A stretch of DNA of 55,284 bases from Pseudomonadota bacterium (GTDB lineage Bacteria; Pseudomonadota; Gammaproteobacteria; Burkholderiales; Burkholderiaceae_C). Shown piece after piece: positions 1 to 9,689 of the stretch (the stretch's first letter is position 1; every line of letters starts with the position of its first letter). Made by a program: the position numbers and the translations under genes. The stretch is from NCBI GenBank assembly GCA_029779845.1, contig JAKOZT010000139.1, forward strand, positions 1 through 55,284. The letters are read 5' to 3'. Below the pieces are notes generated by a model, which had not been told where the DNA came from, did no database searches, and worked only from the letters and a program-made list of their open reading frames with translations.

Positions 1-198
1 CCTCATGCTCGTCGCCGGTGTCTGAGCAGAACGAACGAAGTGAGTGGCGCGAGTTCGGCGACGCGACCCCGGCGTCGAGCATCGCAGCGCAGTCGGTGCG
101 CAGCGCCGACCGCCACCGCAGGAGTCCCCACGGGGCCGTGCCTGCCGCGCCGCTGCGGCGCATCCCCGACAAGAACACGCCCGCCACGAGCTGCGCTT
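1..198. other. Left edge, no clear gene
   Basis: The first 25 bases can be read on the plus strand as the end of a reading frame (last residues LMLVAGV, stop TGA at 23-25), which could be the tail of a gene outside the window, but seven codons are too few to be sure. The rest, up to the stop codon of the RND permease, is GC-rich and I see no RNA gene or convincing terminator in it. Confidence 0.25.
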
Positions 199-3100
199 TT
201 ATGCCATTGATCGCAACGTCGTATGAGGCTTTCTCGCGCCGACCAGCACGCTCCACAGCACCGGCACCACCACCAGCGTCAGCAGCGTCGAGGTGATCAC
301 GCCGCCGATGATCGCGCGGCCCATCGGCGCCTGCAGCTCGCCGCCTTCGTTGAAGGCCAGCGCCAGCGGCAGCATGCCGAACACCATCGCCGCGGTGGTC
401 ATGATGATCGGGCGCATGCGGATCTGGCCGGCCTGCAGCAGCGCCTCGGGCACGCTCGCGCCGGCCTTCAGCGCGCGGTTGGCGAAGTCGACCAGCAGGA
501 TCGCGTTCTTGGTCACCAGGCCCATCAGCATGATCAGGCCGATCATCGAGAACATGTTCAGCGTGCTGCGCCAGGCCAGCAGCGCCAGCATCACGCCGAT
601 CAGCGACAAGGGCAGCGAGGCCATGATCGCGACGGGCTGCACGAAGCTGCCGAACTGGCTGGCCAGCACGATGTAGATGAAGATCACCGCCAGCAGCATC
701 GCGCCGAGGATGGCGCCGAAGGCCTCTTCCTGGTCTTTCGTCGCGCCGCCGATGTCCAGGCGCAGCCCGGCCGGCAGCGCGGTGGCCTCGACGAGCTTGC
801 GCACGTCTTCGCCCACGTCGCCGGCCGGCCGGCCCTGCACGCCGGCGAAGATCGCCTCGCGGCGCTGCAGGTCCTGGCGGCGGATCACCTCGGGGTTGGT
901 CGCCGGCTCGATCGTCGCCACCGCGGCGAGCGCGATCGGCGTGCCGTCCTTCGCGAAGGCCACCGGCAGATCGCCCATCTGCGCGACGCGCTGGCGCTGT
1001 GCCTCGGGCAGGCGCAGCAGCACCTCGACCTGCTCGCCGTCGGGCGTCGTCCAGTACGTGCCGACCTCGCCGTTGACATAGGCGCGCAGGCTGGCGGCGA
1101 GCTGCGGCGCGGTCAGGCCCAGCTCGCGCACCGCGCCGGGCTTCAGGCGCACCGCATAGGCCGGGATGCCGGGCTTGACCGACAGCTCGACGTCGGCGAT
1201 GCCGGGGATCTTCTTGATCTTCTCGGCCAGCTCGCTGGCCGCGCTCGCCAGCGCCTGCGCGTCGTTGCCGAGCACGGCCACGTAGATCGGCCGGTCGAAG
1301 CCGACCGAGACCTCGATGCCGGGGATCTTCGCGATCTGCGCGCGGATCGTGTCTTCCACTTCCTTCTGCGAGCGCTGCCGCTTCGCGCGCTCGACCAGCC
1401 CGATGTTGAGCACCGCCTGGTTGCGCCCGACCTGCAGCCCGGTGCCCTGCCCGCCGACGTTGGTGGAGACGGTGTCGACCTCGGGCAGCGCCGCGACGAT
1501 GGCCTCCACCTGGCGCACCTTGTCGTCGCTGCGCGCCAGGCTCGCGCCCACCGGCATGCGGATCGCGAGCTGGGTGAAGCCCTGGTCGGCCTGCGGCACG
1601 AACTCGCTGCCGACCACCGGCACCAGCGCCAGCGCGCCGGCGAAGCTCGCGCCGCCCAGCGCCAGCACGATGAGGCGGTTGCGCCCCGGCCGCGCGAACA
1701 CCCAGCGGATCAGGCGCTCGTAGGCGGCGTGCAGCACGTCCATGCCGTGGTCGACGAGGCGGATCAGCTGCGCGACGCCGGGGATGCGCTTGGCCGACGC
1801 GCCGGGCGCGTCATGTGGATCAGGCCAGCGGCTGGACAGCATCGGGTCGAGCGTGAAGCTGACGAACAGCGACACCAGCACCGCCACCGTCACCGTGATG
1901 CCGAACGGGTGGAAGAACTTGCCGACGATGCCGCCCATGAAGGCCACCGGCACGAACACCGCGCAGATCGCGAAGGTGGTGGCCATCACCGCCAGGCCGA
2001 TCTCCTCGGTGCCCTCGCGCGCGGCGGCGAAGTGGTCCTTGCCCAGGTGCACGTGGCGCACGATGTTCTCGCGCACCACGATCGCGTCGTCGATCAAGAG
2101 GCCGATGCACAGCGACAGCGCCATCATCGTCATGAAGTTCAGCGTGAAGCCGAAGGCGTGCACCGCGATGAAGCTGGCGATCACCGAGATCGGCAGCGTC
2201 AGCCCGGTGATCACCGTGCTGCGCCACGAATGCAGGAACAGGAAGACGATCGCCACCGTCAGCAGCGCGCCTTCGATCAGCGTGTGCTGCAGGCCCTGCA
2301 GCGAGCCCTTGACGAAGTCGCTGCTGGCGTAGACCAGGCGCAGCTCGACGTCGGCCGGCAGCTCCTTGCGCAGCTCGGCGATGGCCGCCTTGATCGCCTC
2401 GCCGCTGGCCACGGTGTTGGCGTCCTGCTGCTTGAAGACGTTGAAGTTGACGGCGCGCTGGCCGTTGACGCGCGCCACCGACTCCGGCTCGCGCTCGCGC
2501 TCGACCACGCTGCCCAGATCGGCCAGGCGCAGCGGCAGGGCGCCGCGCTGCGCCACCACCAGGTCGGCGAACTGGCGCGGGTCGGCGAGGCGCCCCTCGA
2601 CGCGCAGGATGGCGTCCTGCGCCGCGTCCGACAGCAGGCCCACCGGCTGGTCGGAATGCGCCTCGCGCAAGCCCGCCGCCACCTGCGCCGGCGTGATCGC
2701 ATAGGCGCGCAGGCGCTCGGCATCGAGGTCGATGCGCAGCTCGCGGCGCGCCAGGCCGTTGACCTCGACGCTGGCCACGCCTTCGACCCGCTGCAGCCGC
2801 CGCGCCACCGTCTGCTCGGCGAGGATGGACAGCTCGCGCGCGCTGCGCGTGGCCGACATCAGCGCCGCCACCACCACCGGCTGGCTGTTGTCATTGTTGA
2901 AGCGCGCCACCGTCGGCGACTTCGCGTCCTTCGGGAACACGCCCTGCACGACGGCGATGCGGTCGCGCACGTCCTGCATCGCGCGCGCCATGTCGGCATC
3001 GAGCGTGAACTCCACGCTGGTCTGGCTGCGCCCCTCGAAGCTGCGCGAGGTGATGCGCTTGATGCCGGCGATGCTGTTCAGGCCCTCCTCGACCGGCTTG

Positions 3101-3291
3101 GTGACCTCGCGCTCCACCGCCTCGGGCGAGGCGCCCGGGTAGGCCACGTCGATGAAGGCGATCGGCGGCTGCACATCCGGCAACTGCTCGATGCCCAGGC
3201 GCGCATACGAGAACAGGCCCAGCACGCACAGCGCCACCATCACCATCGTCGCGAACACCGGGTTCGCGATCGAGACGCGCGTGATCCACAT
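199..3291 (-). CDS. RND efflux permease (AcrB/HAE1-type)
   Basis: Inner-membrane proton-driven exporter subunit of a tripartite pump, 1030 aa, the usual length for this family. The start (WITRVSIANP after Met) opens directly into the first membrane helix; an apparent upstream extension is only an out-of-frame reading of the neighbouring gene. The paired aspartates of the proton relay are at about residues 401-402 (GLLIDDAIVVREN) and the C-terminal helix motif GLVTKNAILLVDF carries the conserved lysine. Large periplasmic loops follow helices 1 and 7 as in AcrB. The gene starts 11 nt after the membrane fusion protein gene, so the two are one operon. No outer-membrane TolC-type gene is present here, so the pump must borrow one. 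The substrate cannot be told from sequence; a drug or solvent exporter is more likely than a metal exporter because the HAE1-type pattern is clear. Confidence 0.93.
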   Translation of the reverse strand: MWITRVSIANPVFATMVMVALCVLGLFSYARLGIEQLPDVQPPIAFIDVAYPGASPEAVEREVTKPVEEGLNSIAGIKRITSRSFEGRSQTSVEFTLDADMARAMQDVRDRIAVVQGVFPKDAKSPTVARFNNDNSQPVVVAALMSATRSARELSILAEQTVARRLQRVEGVASVEVNGLARRELRIDLDAERLRAYAITPAQVAAGLREAHSDQPVGLLSDAAQDAILRVEGRLADPRQFADLVVAQRGALPLRLADLGSVVEREREPESVARVNGQRAVNFNVFKQQDANTVASGEAIKAAIAELRKELPADVELRLVYASSDFVKGSLQGLQHTLIEGALLTVAIVFLFLHSWRSTVITGLTLPISVIASFIAVHAFGFTLNFMTMMALSLCIGLLIDDAIVVRENIVRHVHLGKDHFAAAREGTEEIGLAVMATTFAICAVFVPVAFMGGIVGKFFHPFGITVTVAVLVSLFVSFTLDPMLSSRWPDPHDAPGASAKRIPGVAQLIRLVDHGMDVLHAAYERLIRWVFARPGRNRLIVLALGGASFAGALALVPVVGSEFVPQADQGFTQLAIRMPVGASLARSDDKVRQVEAIVAALPEVDTVSTNVGGQGTGLQVGRNQAVLNIGLVERAKRQRSQKEVEDTIRAQIAKIPGIEVSVGFDRPIYVAVLGNDAQALASAASELAEKIKKIPGIADVELSVKPGIPAYAVRLKPGAVRELGLTAPQLAASLRAYVNGEVGTYWTTPDGEQVEVLLRLPEAQRQRVAQMGDLPVAFAKDGTPIALAAVATIEPATNPEVIRRQDLQRREAIFAGVQGRPAGDVGEDVRKLVEATALPAGLRLDIGGATKDQEEAFGAILGAMLLAVIFIYIVLASQFGSFVQPVAIMASLPLSLIGVMLALLAWRSTLNMFSMIGLIMLMGLVTKNAILLVDFANRALKAGASVPEALLQAGQIRMRPIIMTTAAMVFGMLPLALAFNEGGELQAPMGRAIIGGVITSTLLTLVVVPVLWSVLVGARKPHTTLRSMA

Positions 3292-3302
3292 CGCCGCGCC
3301 CC

Positions 3303-4460
3303 TCAGCGCAGCGGCGCGCCGGAGGCGGCCGAGGCGATCGCCGCGGCGCGCTCCACCACCTTGGCGGCGCGCCCTTCGCGCAGGCCGTCGAAACGCAGCG
3401 CCAGCACCTGCGCATCGGGCGCGAGGCCGGTGAGGATCTCGACGCGGCCGCCCGCTTCGTCGCGCCGCCCCAGCGTGACCGAGCGCAGCGCCAGCGCGCC
3501 GCCTTCGATCGCCCACACCTGCGCCTGCCCGGGCGGGCCGGCCAGCGCCGCCAGCGGCACGGTCAGGCGCGGCGTGGCATCGGGCAGCGTCAGGCGGGCG
3601 ACGGCGAACTGGCCGGCGCGCAGCCTCTCGTCGCGGTTCGGCACGACGACGGTGACGCCGATCGCGCGCGTGCCCGGTTCGGCGGCCGGCGCGATGCGGT
3701 CGATGCGACCTTCGACGGCGGCCTCGACGCCCTCGACGCGCACATGCACCGCCTGGCCCGGCGCGAGCAGCGCCACCTCGTGCGTGCCGACGCTGCCGGC
3801 GAGTTCGAGCTGAGCGAGGTCGACCAGGGTCAACACCGGCTGCTCGACCGCCAGCTTCTCGCCCGGCAGCGCCTGGCGCTTCGCGACCAGCCCGGCGATC
3901 GGCGCGACGAGCGTGCCGTCGCGCCGCGCCAGCCGCGCGGTGGTGAGCTGCGCCTGCGCGGCGGCCAGCCCGGCGCGCGCGGCATCGAGCGCCGAGCGCG
4001 AGGCGTCGAGCGCGTTGGGCGAGATGAACTGCTGGTCCGCCAGGCGCTGGTTCGACGAATGCACGCGCTCGGCCTGCGCCAGCTGCGCGCGCGCCGACTC
4101 GAGCGTCGCGGCCCGCTCGGCAACGCGGCTGTCGATGTCCGCGAGGTCGATGCGGCCCAGCACCTGCCCGGCCTTGACGCGGCTGCCTTCGCCCACCGCC
4201 AGCTCGATCAGCGTGCCGGCGGTCTTGGCGCGCAGCACCGCGCTGCGCGGCGCCACCAGCGCGCCGGAGAACTCCAGCGTCAGCGGCAGGCCGGCGAGCA
4301 CCGGCCGCACCACTTCGCGCGACGTGAATTCGAGCGCCGGCTCGGGGGGCGTCTGCTTGTCGCTCGCGGCGCTGCCCGCGCCCGTCACCTTGGCGGCGAC
4401 CAGGGCCGCCGCCACCGCCAGCACCACCGCCCCACCCGCCAGCCATCCCGCTCGTCGCAT
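3303..4460 (-). CDS. RND pump membrane fusion protein
   Basis: Periplasmic adaptor (AcrA/MexA-like, 385 aa) linking the RND permease to an outer-membrane channel. One N-terminal hydrophobic segment at residues 5-24 anchors it in the inner membrane; there is no lipobox cysteine. Next come a barrel-sandwich (lipoyl-like) half with the pattern AVGEGSRVKAGQVLGRID, an alpha-helical hairpin rich in Ala, Gln and Arg at about residues 110-170, the second lipoyl half, and a beta-barrel region. A ribosome site AGGAGA sits 8 nt before the ATG. It is the first gene of the two-gene pump operon. Divergent sequence to 4578 (about 118 nt between this start and the aroC stop) must hold the promoter; I cannot place it. 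Confidence 0.9.
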   Translation of the reverse strand: MRRAGWLAGGAVVLAVAAALVAAKVTGAGSAASDKQTPPEPALEFTSREVVRPVLAGLPLTLEFSGALVAPRSAVLRAKTAGTLIELAVGEGSRVKAGQVLGRIDLADIDSRVAERAATLESARAQLAQAERVHSSNQRLADQQFISPNALDASRSALDAARAGLAAAQAQLTTARLARRDGTLVAPIAGLVAKRQALPGEKLAVEQPVLTLVDLAQLELAGSVGTHEVALLAPGQAVHVRVEGVEAAVEGRIDRIAPAAEPGTRAIGVTVVVPNRDERLRAGQFAVARLTLPDATPRLTVPLAALAGPPGQAQVWAIEGGALALRSVTLGRRDEAGGRVEILTGLAPDAQVLALRFDGLREGRAAKVVERAAAIASAASGAPLR

Positions 4461-4578
4461 CTGTCGTCTCCTGCCGCTCTCGTGAAGCGGGCGCCAGTGT
4501 AGGAGCAGATGGCCGAATCTCCATCCCGCAAGCGACAGGATGCGCCGGTGCGCGACGGGGCGCGGCGCGCGCCGATGA

Positions 4579-5679
4579 TCAGCCGATGCGGCCGGGGATG
4601 GGCGCGAGCGGCGGCCGCACGTCGCCGCACTGCGCGCGCCGGCGCAGCGCGTGTTCCATCAGCACCAGCGCCAGCATCGCCTCGGCGATCGGCGTGGCGC
4701 GGATGCCCACGCAGGGGTCATGGCGGCCGAAGGTTTCCACCGTGGCGGGCTGGCCGTCGAGGTCGATCGAGCGCTTGGGGCTGCGGATCGAGCTGGTCGG
4801 CTTGATCGCGATGCTCACCGTGATGTCCTGCCCGGTGGAGATGCCGCCGAGCACCCCCCCGGCGTTGTTGCTCGCGAAGCCCTGCGGCGTCAGCTCGTCG
4901 CCGTGCTGCGTGCCGCGCTGCGCGACGCTGGCGAAGCCGGCGCCGATCTCGACGCCCTTGACCGCGTTGATGCCCATCATCGCCCAGGCGATGTCGGCGT
5001 CGAGCTTGTCGAACAGCGGCTCGCCCAGGCCCACCGGCACGTTGCGCGCCACCACCGCGATGCGCGCGCCGCAGCTGTCGCCGGCTTTGCGCAGTTCGTC
5101 CATGTAGGCTTCGAGGCGCTCGATGGCGCTGGCGTTGGCGGCGAAGAACGGATTGGCCGGGATGTGCTGTTCGCCTTCGAACGGGATCTCGATCTCGCCG
5201 AGTTGCGTCATCCAGCCCGAGAAGCGGGTGCCGAACTTCTCCGCCAGCCACTTCTTCGCCACCGCGCCGGCGCCGACCATCGGCGCGGTCAGGCGCGCCG
5301 AGGAGCGCCCGCCGCCGCGCGGGTCGCGCAGCCCGTATTTCTGGAAGTAGGTGTAGTCGGCGTGGCCGGGGCGGAAGCTGCGGACGATGTTGCCGTAGTC
5401 GCGGCTGCGCTGGTCGGTGTTGCGGATCAGCAGGCAGATCGGCGTGCCGGTGGTCCTGCCCTCGTAGACGCCGGAGAGGATCTCCACCGCGTCGGGCTCG
5501 TTGCGCTGGGTGACGTGGCGGCTGGTGCCGGGGCGGCGGCGGTCGAGCTCGGGCTGGATGTCGGCTTCGGACAGCTCCATGCCCGGCGGGCAGCCGTCGA
5601 TCACGCAGCCGATCGCCGGCCCGTGCGATTCGCCGAAGTTGGTGACGCGGAAGAGTTCGCCGAAGGAGCTGCCTGCCAT
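4579..5679 (-). CDS. aroC: Chorismate synthase
   Basis: Catalyses the last step of the shikimate pathway, EPSP to chorismate, with reduced FMN. The 366-aa length is typical. Diagnostic motifs are GESHGPAIG near residue 18, the arginine-rich [16 protein letters not shown], the block [10 protein letters not shown], and RGGGRSSAR around residue 130, which form the FMN and substrate site. It lies 17 nt downstream of the CBS-pair gene on the same strand and may be read with it. Nothing unusual in length or composition. Confidence 0.97.
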   Translation of the reverse strand: MAGSSFGELFRVTNFGESHGPAIGCVIDGCPPGMELSEADIQPELDRRRPGTSRHVTQRNEPDAVEILSGVYEGRTTGTPICLLIRNTDQRSRDYGNIVRSFRPGHADYTYFQKYGLRDPRGGGRSSARLTAPMVGAGAVAKKWLAEKFGTRFSGWMTQLGEIEIPFEGEQHIPANPFFAANASAIERLEAYMDELRKAGDSCGARIAVVARNVPVGLGEPLFDKLDADIAWAMMGINAVKGVEIGAGFASVAQRGTQHGDELTPQGFASNNAGGVLGGISTGQDITVSIAIKPTSSIRSPKRSIDLDGQPATVETFGRHDPCVGIRATPIAEAMLALVLMEHALRRRAQCGDVRPPLAPIPGRIG

Positions 5680-5696
5680 CCGGCGATTCTAGGTTC

Positions 5697-6155
5697 TCAG
5701 CTTTGCCGCGCCGGCGCCTCGTCGACCGGCCAGTCGCGGATGTAGGCCTTGAGCATGCGGTTCTCGAAGTCCTGGCTCTCGACCACCGCCTTGGCGACGT
5801 CGTAGAACGAGATCACGCCCATCAGCGTGCGCCCGTCCATCACCGGCATGTAGCGCGCGTGGCGCTCCAGCATCATGCGGCGCACCTCGTCGATCTCGGT
5901 CTCGGGCGTGCAGGTCAGCGGCTTGCCGTCCATCACGCTGGCGATCGTCGACGTGCCGACGCTGCCGCCGTTGCCGACCACCGCCTTGATGACCTCGCGG
6001 AAGGTGAGCATGCCCGCCAGCTCGCCGCGGTCCATCACCACCAGCGAACCGATGTCGCGCTCGGACATGGTCTTCAGGCCGGTGGCCAGCGCCTCGCCGG
6101 GGCTGACGGTGAAGAGCGTTCCGCCCTTGACGCGCAGGATGTCGCTGACCTTCAT
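5697..6155 (-). CDS. Tandem CBS-domain protein
   Basis: Small cytosolic protein of 152 aa made of two CBS domains (about residues 8-62 and 75-130) and a short tail, a Bateman module that usually binds adenosyl ligands. The start MKVSDILRVKGG is chosen because GGGAGAG lies 7 nt upstream and homologous CBS proteins begin at this point; the reading frame runs open for 72 further codons upstream without a credible start. Function is unknown; such stand-alone pairs are thought to sense AMP, ATP or NADH. It is transcribed towards aroC and is divergent from the sulfhydrylase gene. Confidence 0.85.
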   Translation of the reverse strand: MKVSDILRVKGGTLFTVSPGEALATGLKTMSERDIGSLVVMDRGELAGMLTFREVIKAVVGNGGSVGTSTIASVMDGKPLTCTPETEIDEVRRMMLERHARYMPVMDGRTLMGVISFYDVAKAVVESQDFENRMLKAYIRDWPVDEAPARQS

Positions 6156-6187
6156 GATGTCTCTCCCAAGACGCTGGCTGCGGGTCA

Positions 6188-6193
6188 ATATAG
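6188..6193 (-). promoter_or_regulatory. Possible -10 box for the CBS-protein gene
   Basis: The minus strand reads TATATT here, 32 nt before the ATG of the CBS-pair gene, within the 77-nt divergent spacer to the sulfhydrylase gene. No good -35 hexamer is evident, so this is a weak call. Confidence 0.3.
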
Positions 6194-6232
6194 CCCACAA
6201 TGCCCCGCGAAGACACCCCGGAGGACACCCCA

Positions 6233-7534
6233 ATGCCCGGCGCCACGGACCCAGGCTTCGACACCCTCGCGCTGCATGCCGGCGCCGCGCCCGACCCGGC
6301 CACCGGCGCGCGCGCGGTGCCCATCCACCTGAGCACCTCTTTTGTCTTCGAGTCGAGCGAGCACGCCGCATCGCTGTTCAACCTCGAACGCTCGGGCCAC
6401 GTCTACAGCCGCATCTCGAACCCGACCAACGCGGTGCTGGAAGAGCGCGTCGCCGCGCTCGAAGGCGGCGTCGGCGCGATCGCCACCGCCAGCGGGCAGG
6501 CGGCGCTGCATCTGGCGATCGCGACGCTGGCCGGCGCGGGCTCGCACATCGTCGCGTCGAGCGCGCTGTACGGCGGCTCGCACAACCTGCTGCACTACAC
6601 GCTCTCGCGCTTCGGCATCGCGACGACCTTCGTCAAGCCGGGCGACATCGCCGGCTGGCGCGCCGCGATCCGCCCCGAGACCAAGCTGCTGTTCGGCGAG
6701 ACGCTCGGCAACCCGGGGCTGGACGTGCTGGACATTCCGACCGTCGCGGCCATCGCGCACGAACAGGGCCTGCCGCTGCTGGTGGATTCGACCTTCACCA
6801 CGCCCTGGCTGATGAAGCCCTTCGAGCACGGCGCGGACCTCGTCTTCCACTCGGCCACCAAGTTCCTCAGCGGCCACGGCACGGTGATCGGCGGCGTGCT
6901 GGCCGACTCGGGCAGCTTCGACTGGGACGCCTCGGGCCGCTTCGCCGAACTGACGCGGCCCTACGAGGGCTTCCACGGCATGGTGTTCAGCGAGGAGAGC
7001 ACGGTCGGCGCCTTCCTGCTGCGCGCGCGCCGCGAGGGCCTGCGCGATTTCGGCGCCTGCATGAGCCCGCACACCGCTTGGCTGATCCTGCAAGGCATCG
7101 AGACGCTGCCGCTGCGCATGGCGCGCCACGTCGAGAACACGCGGCGCGTGGTGCAGTTCCTCGCCGCGCATCCGCTGGTGGCCGCGGTCGGCTACCCGGA
7201 GCTGGAAGGCCACCCCAGCCACGCGCTGGCGAAGCAGCTGCTGCCGCGCGGCTGCGGCTCGGTGTTCTCGTTCGACCTCAAGGGCAGCCGCGCGCAGGGC
7301 CGCGCGTTCATCGAGGCGCTGAAGCTCTTCTCGCACCTCGCCAACGTCGGCGACTGCCGCTCGCTGGTCATCCACCCGGCCTCGACCACCCACTTCCGCA
7401 TGGACGACGCGGCGCTCGCGCAGGCCGGCATCGCGCCGGGCACGATCCGCCTGTCGATCGGGCTGGAAGACGCCGACGACCTGATCGACGACCTGAAGCG
7501 CGCGCTGAAGGTCGCCGAGAAAGCGGGGGCGTGA
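6233..7534 (+). CDS. metY: O-acetylhomoserine sulfhydrylase (MetY family)
   Basis: PLP enzyme of the Cys/Met metabolism family, 433 aa, predicted to make homocysteine from O-acetylhomoserine and sulfide in methionine synthesis. The PLP lysine is K210 in SATKFLSGHG; the N-terminal FDTLALHAG and the YSRISNPTN block are typical of MetY rather than the shorter MetZ. The start at 6233 is preferred because GGAGG lies 8 nt upstream; an in-frame ATG 33 nt earlier has no ribosome site. The stop overlaps the start of the hydrolase by one base (TGATG), so the two are translationally coupled. A different substrate (O-succinylhomoserine) cannot be excluded. Confidence 0.9.
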   Translation: MPGATDPGFDTLALHAGAAPDPATGARAVPIHLSTSFVFESSEHAASLFNLERSGHVYSRISNPTNAVLEERVAALEGGVGAIATASGQAALHLAIATLAGAGSHIVASSALYGGSHNLLHYTLSRFGIATTFVKPGDIAGWRAAIRPETKLLFGETLGNPGLDVLDIPTVAAIAHEQGLPLLVDSTFTTPWLMKPFEHGADLVFHSATKFLSGHGTVIGGVLADSGSFDWDASGRFAELTRPYEGFHGMVFSEESTVGAFLLRARREGLRDFGACMSPHTAWLILQGIETLPLRMARHVENTRRVVQFLAAHPLVAAVGYPELEGHPSHALAKQLLPRGCGSVFSFDLKGSRAQGRAFIEALKLFSHLANVGDCRSLVIHPASTTHFRMDDAALAQAGIAPGTIRLSIGLEDADDLIDDLKRALKVAEKAGA

Positions 7535-8361
7535 TGGAGCTGAGCATCGACGGCCGCAAGGCCTGGGCCTACACCGGCGGCAAGCCCTTCGACCCCGCCC
7601 TGCCCTGCATCGTGTTCATCCACGGCGCGCTGCACGACCACAGCGTGTGGAACCTGCTGGCGCGCTGGTTCGCGCACCACGGCCATGCGGTGCTGGCGCT
7701 GGCCCAGCCCGGCCATGGCCGCAGCGAAGGGCCGCCCTTGCCAAGCGTCGAGGCGCTGGCCGACTGGGCGCTGGCCGTGCTCGACGCGGCCGGCGTGACA
7801 CGCGCCGCGGTGGTCGGCCACAGCATGGGCTCGCTGATCGGCCTGGAGATGGCCGCGCGCGCGCCCGAACGCATCACGCAGCTGGCGATGCTCGGCACCG
7901 CCTACCCGATGAAGGTGTCCGACGCGCTGCTCGCCAGCGCGCGCGAGCAGCCGCTGGCCGCCATCGACATGGTCAACGCCTTCTCGCATTCCAGCCTCGC
8001 CGCCAAGCCCTCGTTCCCCGGCCCCGGCATGTGGCTGCACGGCGCCAGCCGCGCGCTGATGCGCCGCATGCTCGCCGGCGGCGGCGGGCGCGACGGCATG
8101 AATCTCTTCGAGCACGACTTCCGCGTCTGCAACGCCTACGCCAACGGCCTGCAGGCCGCCGCGCAGGTTCGATGTCCGGTGACGTTCATCCTCGGCGAGC
8201 GTGATCAGATGACATCGCCGAAAGCCACCCGCGACATCGCGGCAGCCTTGCATGCCAACATCGTCACGCTGAGCGCCGGGCATTCCCTGATGACCGAGGC
8301 ACCGGACGGCGTGTTGAATTCGCTGAGACGGGCGCTCGCGCCCACCCCGCACCCCTCCTGA
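7534..8361 (+). CDS. Alpha/beta hydrolase
   Basis: Cytosolic alpha/beta-fold hydrolase, 275 aa. The oxyanion motif is FIHGALHDH near residue 30, the nucleophile elbow GHSMGS has Ser97, and the other catalytic residues are probably Asp224 (GERDQ) and His250 (AGHSL). No signal peptide. It overlaps the sulfhydrylase gene by one base and ends two bases before the diguanylate cyclase gene, so the three are almost certainly one transcript. A role as a homoserine O-acyltransferase is unlikely because it lacks that family's length and extra helical lid. Its substrate is unknown; the context might hint at a thioester or ester formed around methionine metabolism, but that is inference. Confidence 0.88.
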   Translation: MELSIDGRKAWAYTGGKPFDPALPCIVFIHGALHDHSVWNLLARWFAHHGHAVLALAQPGHGRSEGPPLPSVEALADWALAVLDAAGVTRAAVVGHSMGSLIGLEMAARAPERITQLAMLGTAYPMKVSDALLASAREQPLAAIDMVNAFSHSSLAAKPSFPGPGMWLHGASRALMRRMLAGGGGRDGMNLFEHDFRVCNAYANGLQAAAQVRCPVTFILGERDQMTSPKATRDIAAALHANIVTLSAGHSLMTEAPDGVLNSLRRALAPTPHPS

Positions 8362-8363
8362 CC

Positions 8364-9689
8364 ATGCCCGACCACCCGCGCGACGACCCGGCGGCAAGCA
8401 CGATCGAGCGGCTGGTCAACGTCGTCGCGCTGCCGATCGGCCGCTGGGACGCCGATGCACGGCTGGTGTTCTGCAACACGCCCTACCAGCAGTGGGCCGC
8501 ACGCTCGCGCGACGAGCTGATCGGCCGCACGCTCGCCGAGCTGTTCGGCGACGAAGCCTGGCAGCGCGCCCGCCCGGCCTTCGAGCGCGCCTTCCGCGGC
8601 GCCACCACCAGCTACGAACGGCAGCTGCGCCACGGCACGCAGGCCGGCCGCTGGGCGCGCATCCAGGTGTTTCCCGACACCGACGCGGACGGCGCGGTGC
8701 AATCGGTCTTCACGATCGCCACCGACATCCACGAGGACGTCACCGCGCGCGAGGCGCTGACCGCCGCGCGCGTGCGGCTCGACCGCTTCACCGAGAACAT
8801 CCCCTACCCGCTGACCTACGTCGACGCCGGCTTCGTGCTGCGCTTCGTCAACAAGGCGTATTGCGAGATCGCCGGCCAGCCGGCCGAGGCGCTGCTGGGC
8901 CGGCACATCGGCGCGGTGCGCGGCGCGCGCCGCTGGGCCGAGCACGAGCCGCACTTCCGCCGCGCGCTGGAGGGCAAGACGGTGCAGTACACGCGCCTGG
9001 TCAGCGGCATCGCCAACAGCCCCGCGCAGCCGCGCTGGCTGCGCACCAGCTACGTGCCCGACTTCGACGCCGACGGCATGGTGGTCGGCCTCTACACCGT
9101 GACGATCGATGTGCACGACCTCACCGTCGCGCAGGAGCAGCTGCGCCGCAGCGTCGAGCGCGACACGCTGACCGACGTCTACAGCCGCCGCACGATGATG
9201 GACCGCATCGACGCCGCGATGGTCTCCGCGCTGCACGAGCCGGTGGCGCTGTTCTTCGTCGACCTCGACGGCTTCAAGGGCGTCAACGACCGGCGCGGCC
9301 ACCGCGAGGGCGACGCGCTGCTGGTCAAGGTGGCTCGGGCCCTGCAGGCCAGCGTGCGCGCCGAGGACGCGGTGGGCCGCTTCGGCGGCGACGAGTTCCT
9401 GGTGCTCGCCAGCGTGCGCAGCCCGGCCGGCGCGCGCGCGCTCGCGCTGCACATGCTCGAGGCGGTGCGCAAGGCCGGCGCCGACGTCGAGGGCGGCGGC
9501 GTCAGCGCGAGCATCGGCTACGCGATCGCGCCGCTGGACACGCAGCACCCGCTCAAGCTGCTGCAGGCCGCCGACGACGCGATGTACGCCGCCAAGCGCC
9601 TCGGCAAGGACCGCGCGCACCACGGCCCCGCGCGCAGCGAGGACGCCAGCCTCGGCGCCGTCAGCGCGGCAGCAGCTCCGCCAGCGTGA
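8364..9689 (+). CDS. PAS-PAS-GGDEF diguanylate cyclase
   Basis: Makes cyclic di-GMP from two GTP. The 441-aa protein has two PAS domains (about residues 15-125 and 140-255), then a GGDEF domain from about residue 268. The active-site motif is intact (GGDEF, 341-345) and an allosteric inhibition site RxxD (R332-A-E-D335) stands five residues before it, the canonical distance, so product feedback is expected. No transmembrane segment or EAL domain is visible, so it is a cytosolic sensor cyclase; the PAS ligand is unknown. Its 3 prime end overlaps the convergent YihY-type gene by 29 nt. Confidence 0.93.
   Translation: MPDHPRDDPAASTIERLVNVVALPIGRWDADARLVFCNTPYQQWAARSRDELIGRTLAELFGDEAWQRARPAFERAFRGATTSYERQLRHGTQAGRWARIQVFPDTDADGAVQSVFTIATDIHEDVTAREALTAARVRLDRFTENIPYPLTYVDAGFVLRFVNKAYCEIAGQPAEALLGRHIGAVRGARRWAEHEPHFRRALEGKTVQYTRLVSGIANSPAQPRWLRTSYVPDFDADGMVVGLYTVTIDVHDLTVAQEQLRRSVERDTLTDVYSRRTMMDRIDAAMVSALHEPVALFFVDLDGFKGVNDRRGHREGDALLVKVARALQASVRAEDAVGRFGGDEFLVLASVRSPAGARALALHMLEAVRKAGADVEGGGVSASIGYAIAPLDTQHPLKLLQAADDAMYAAKRLGKDRAHHGPARSEDASLGAVSAAAAPPA

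Noticed and set aside
223..3813. Plus-strand open frame of about 1200 codons opposite the RND pump
   Set aside because: Rich in His, Arg, Ala and Gln with no domain pattern; it is the antisense shadow of GC-rich coding sequence.
3292..4524. Long N-terminal extension of the RND permease (1441 codons in all)
   Set aside because: The extension is an out-of-frame reading of the membrane fusion protein gene; the family start is at 3291.
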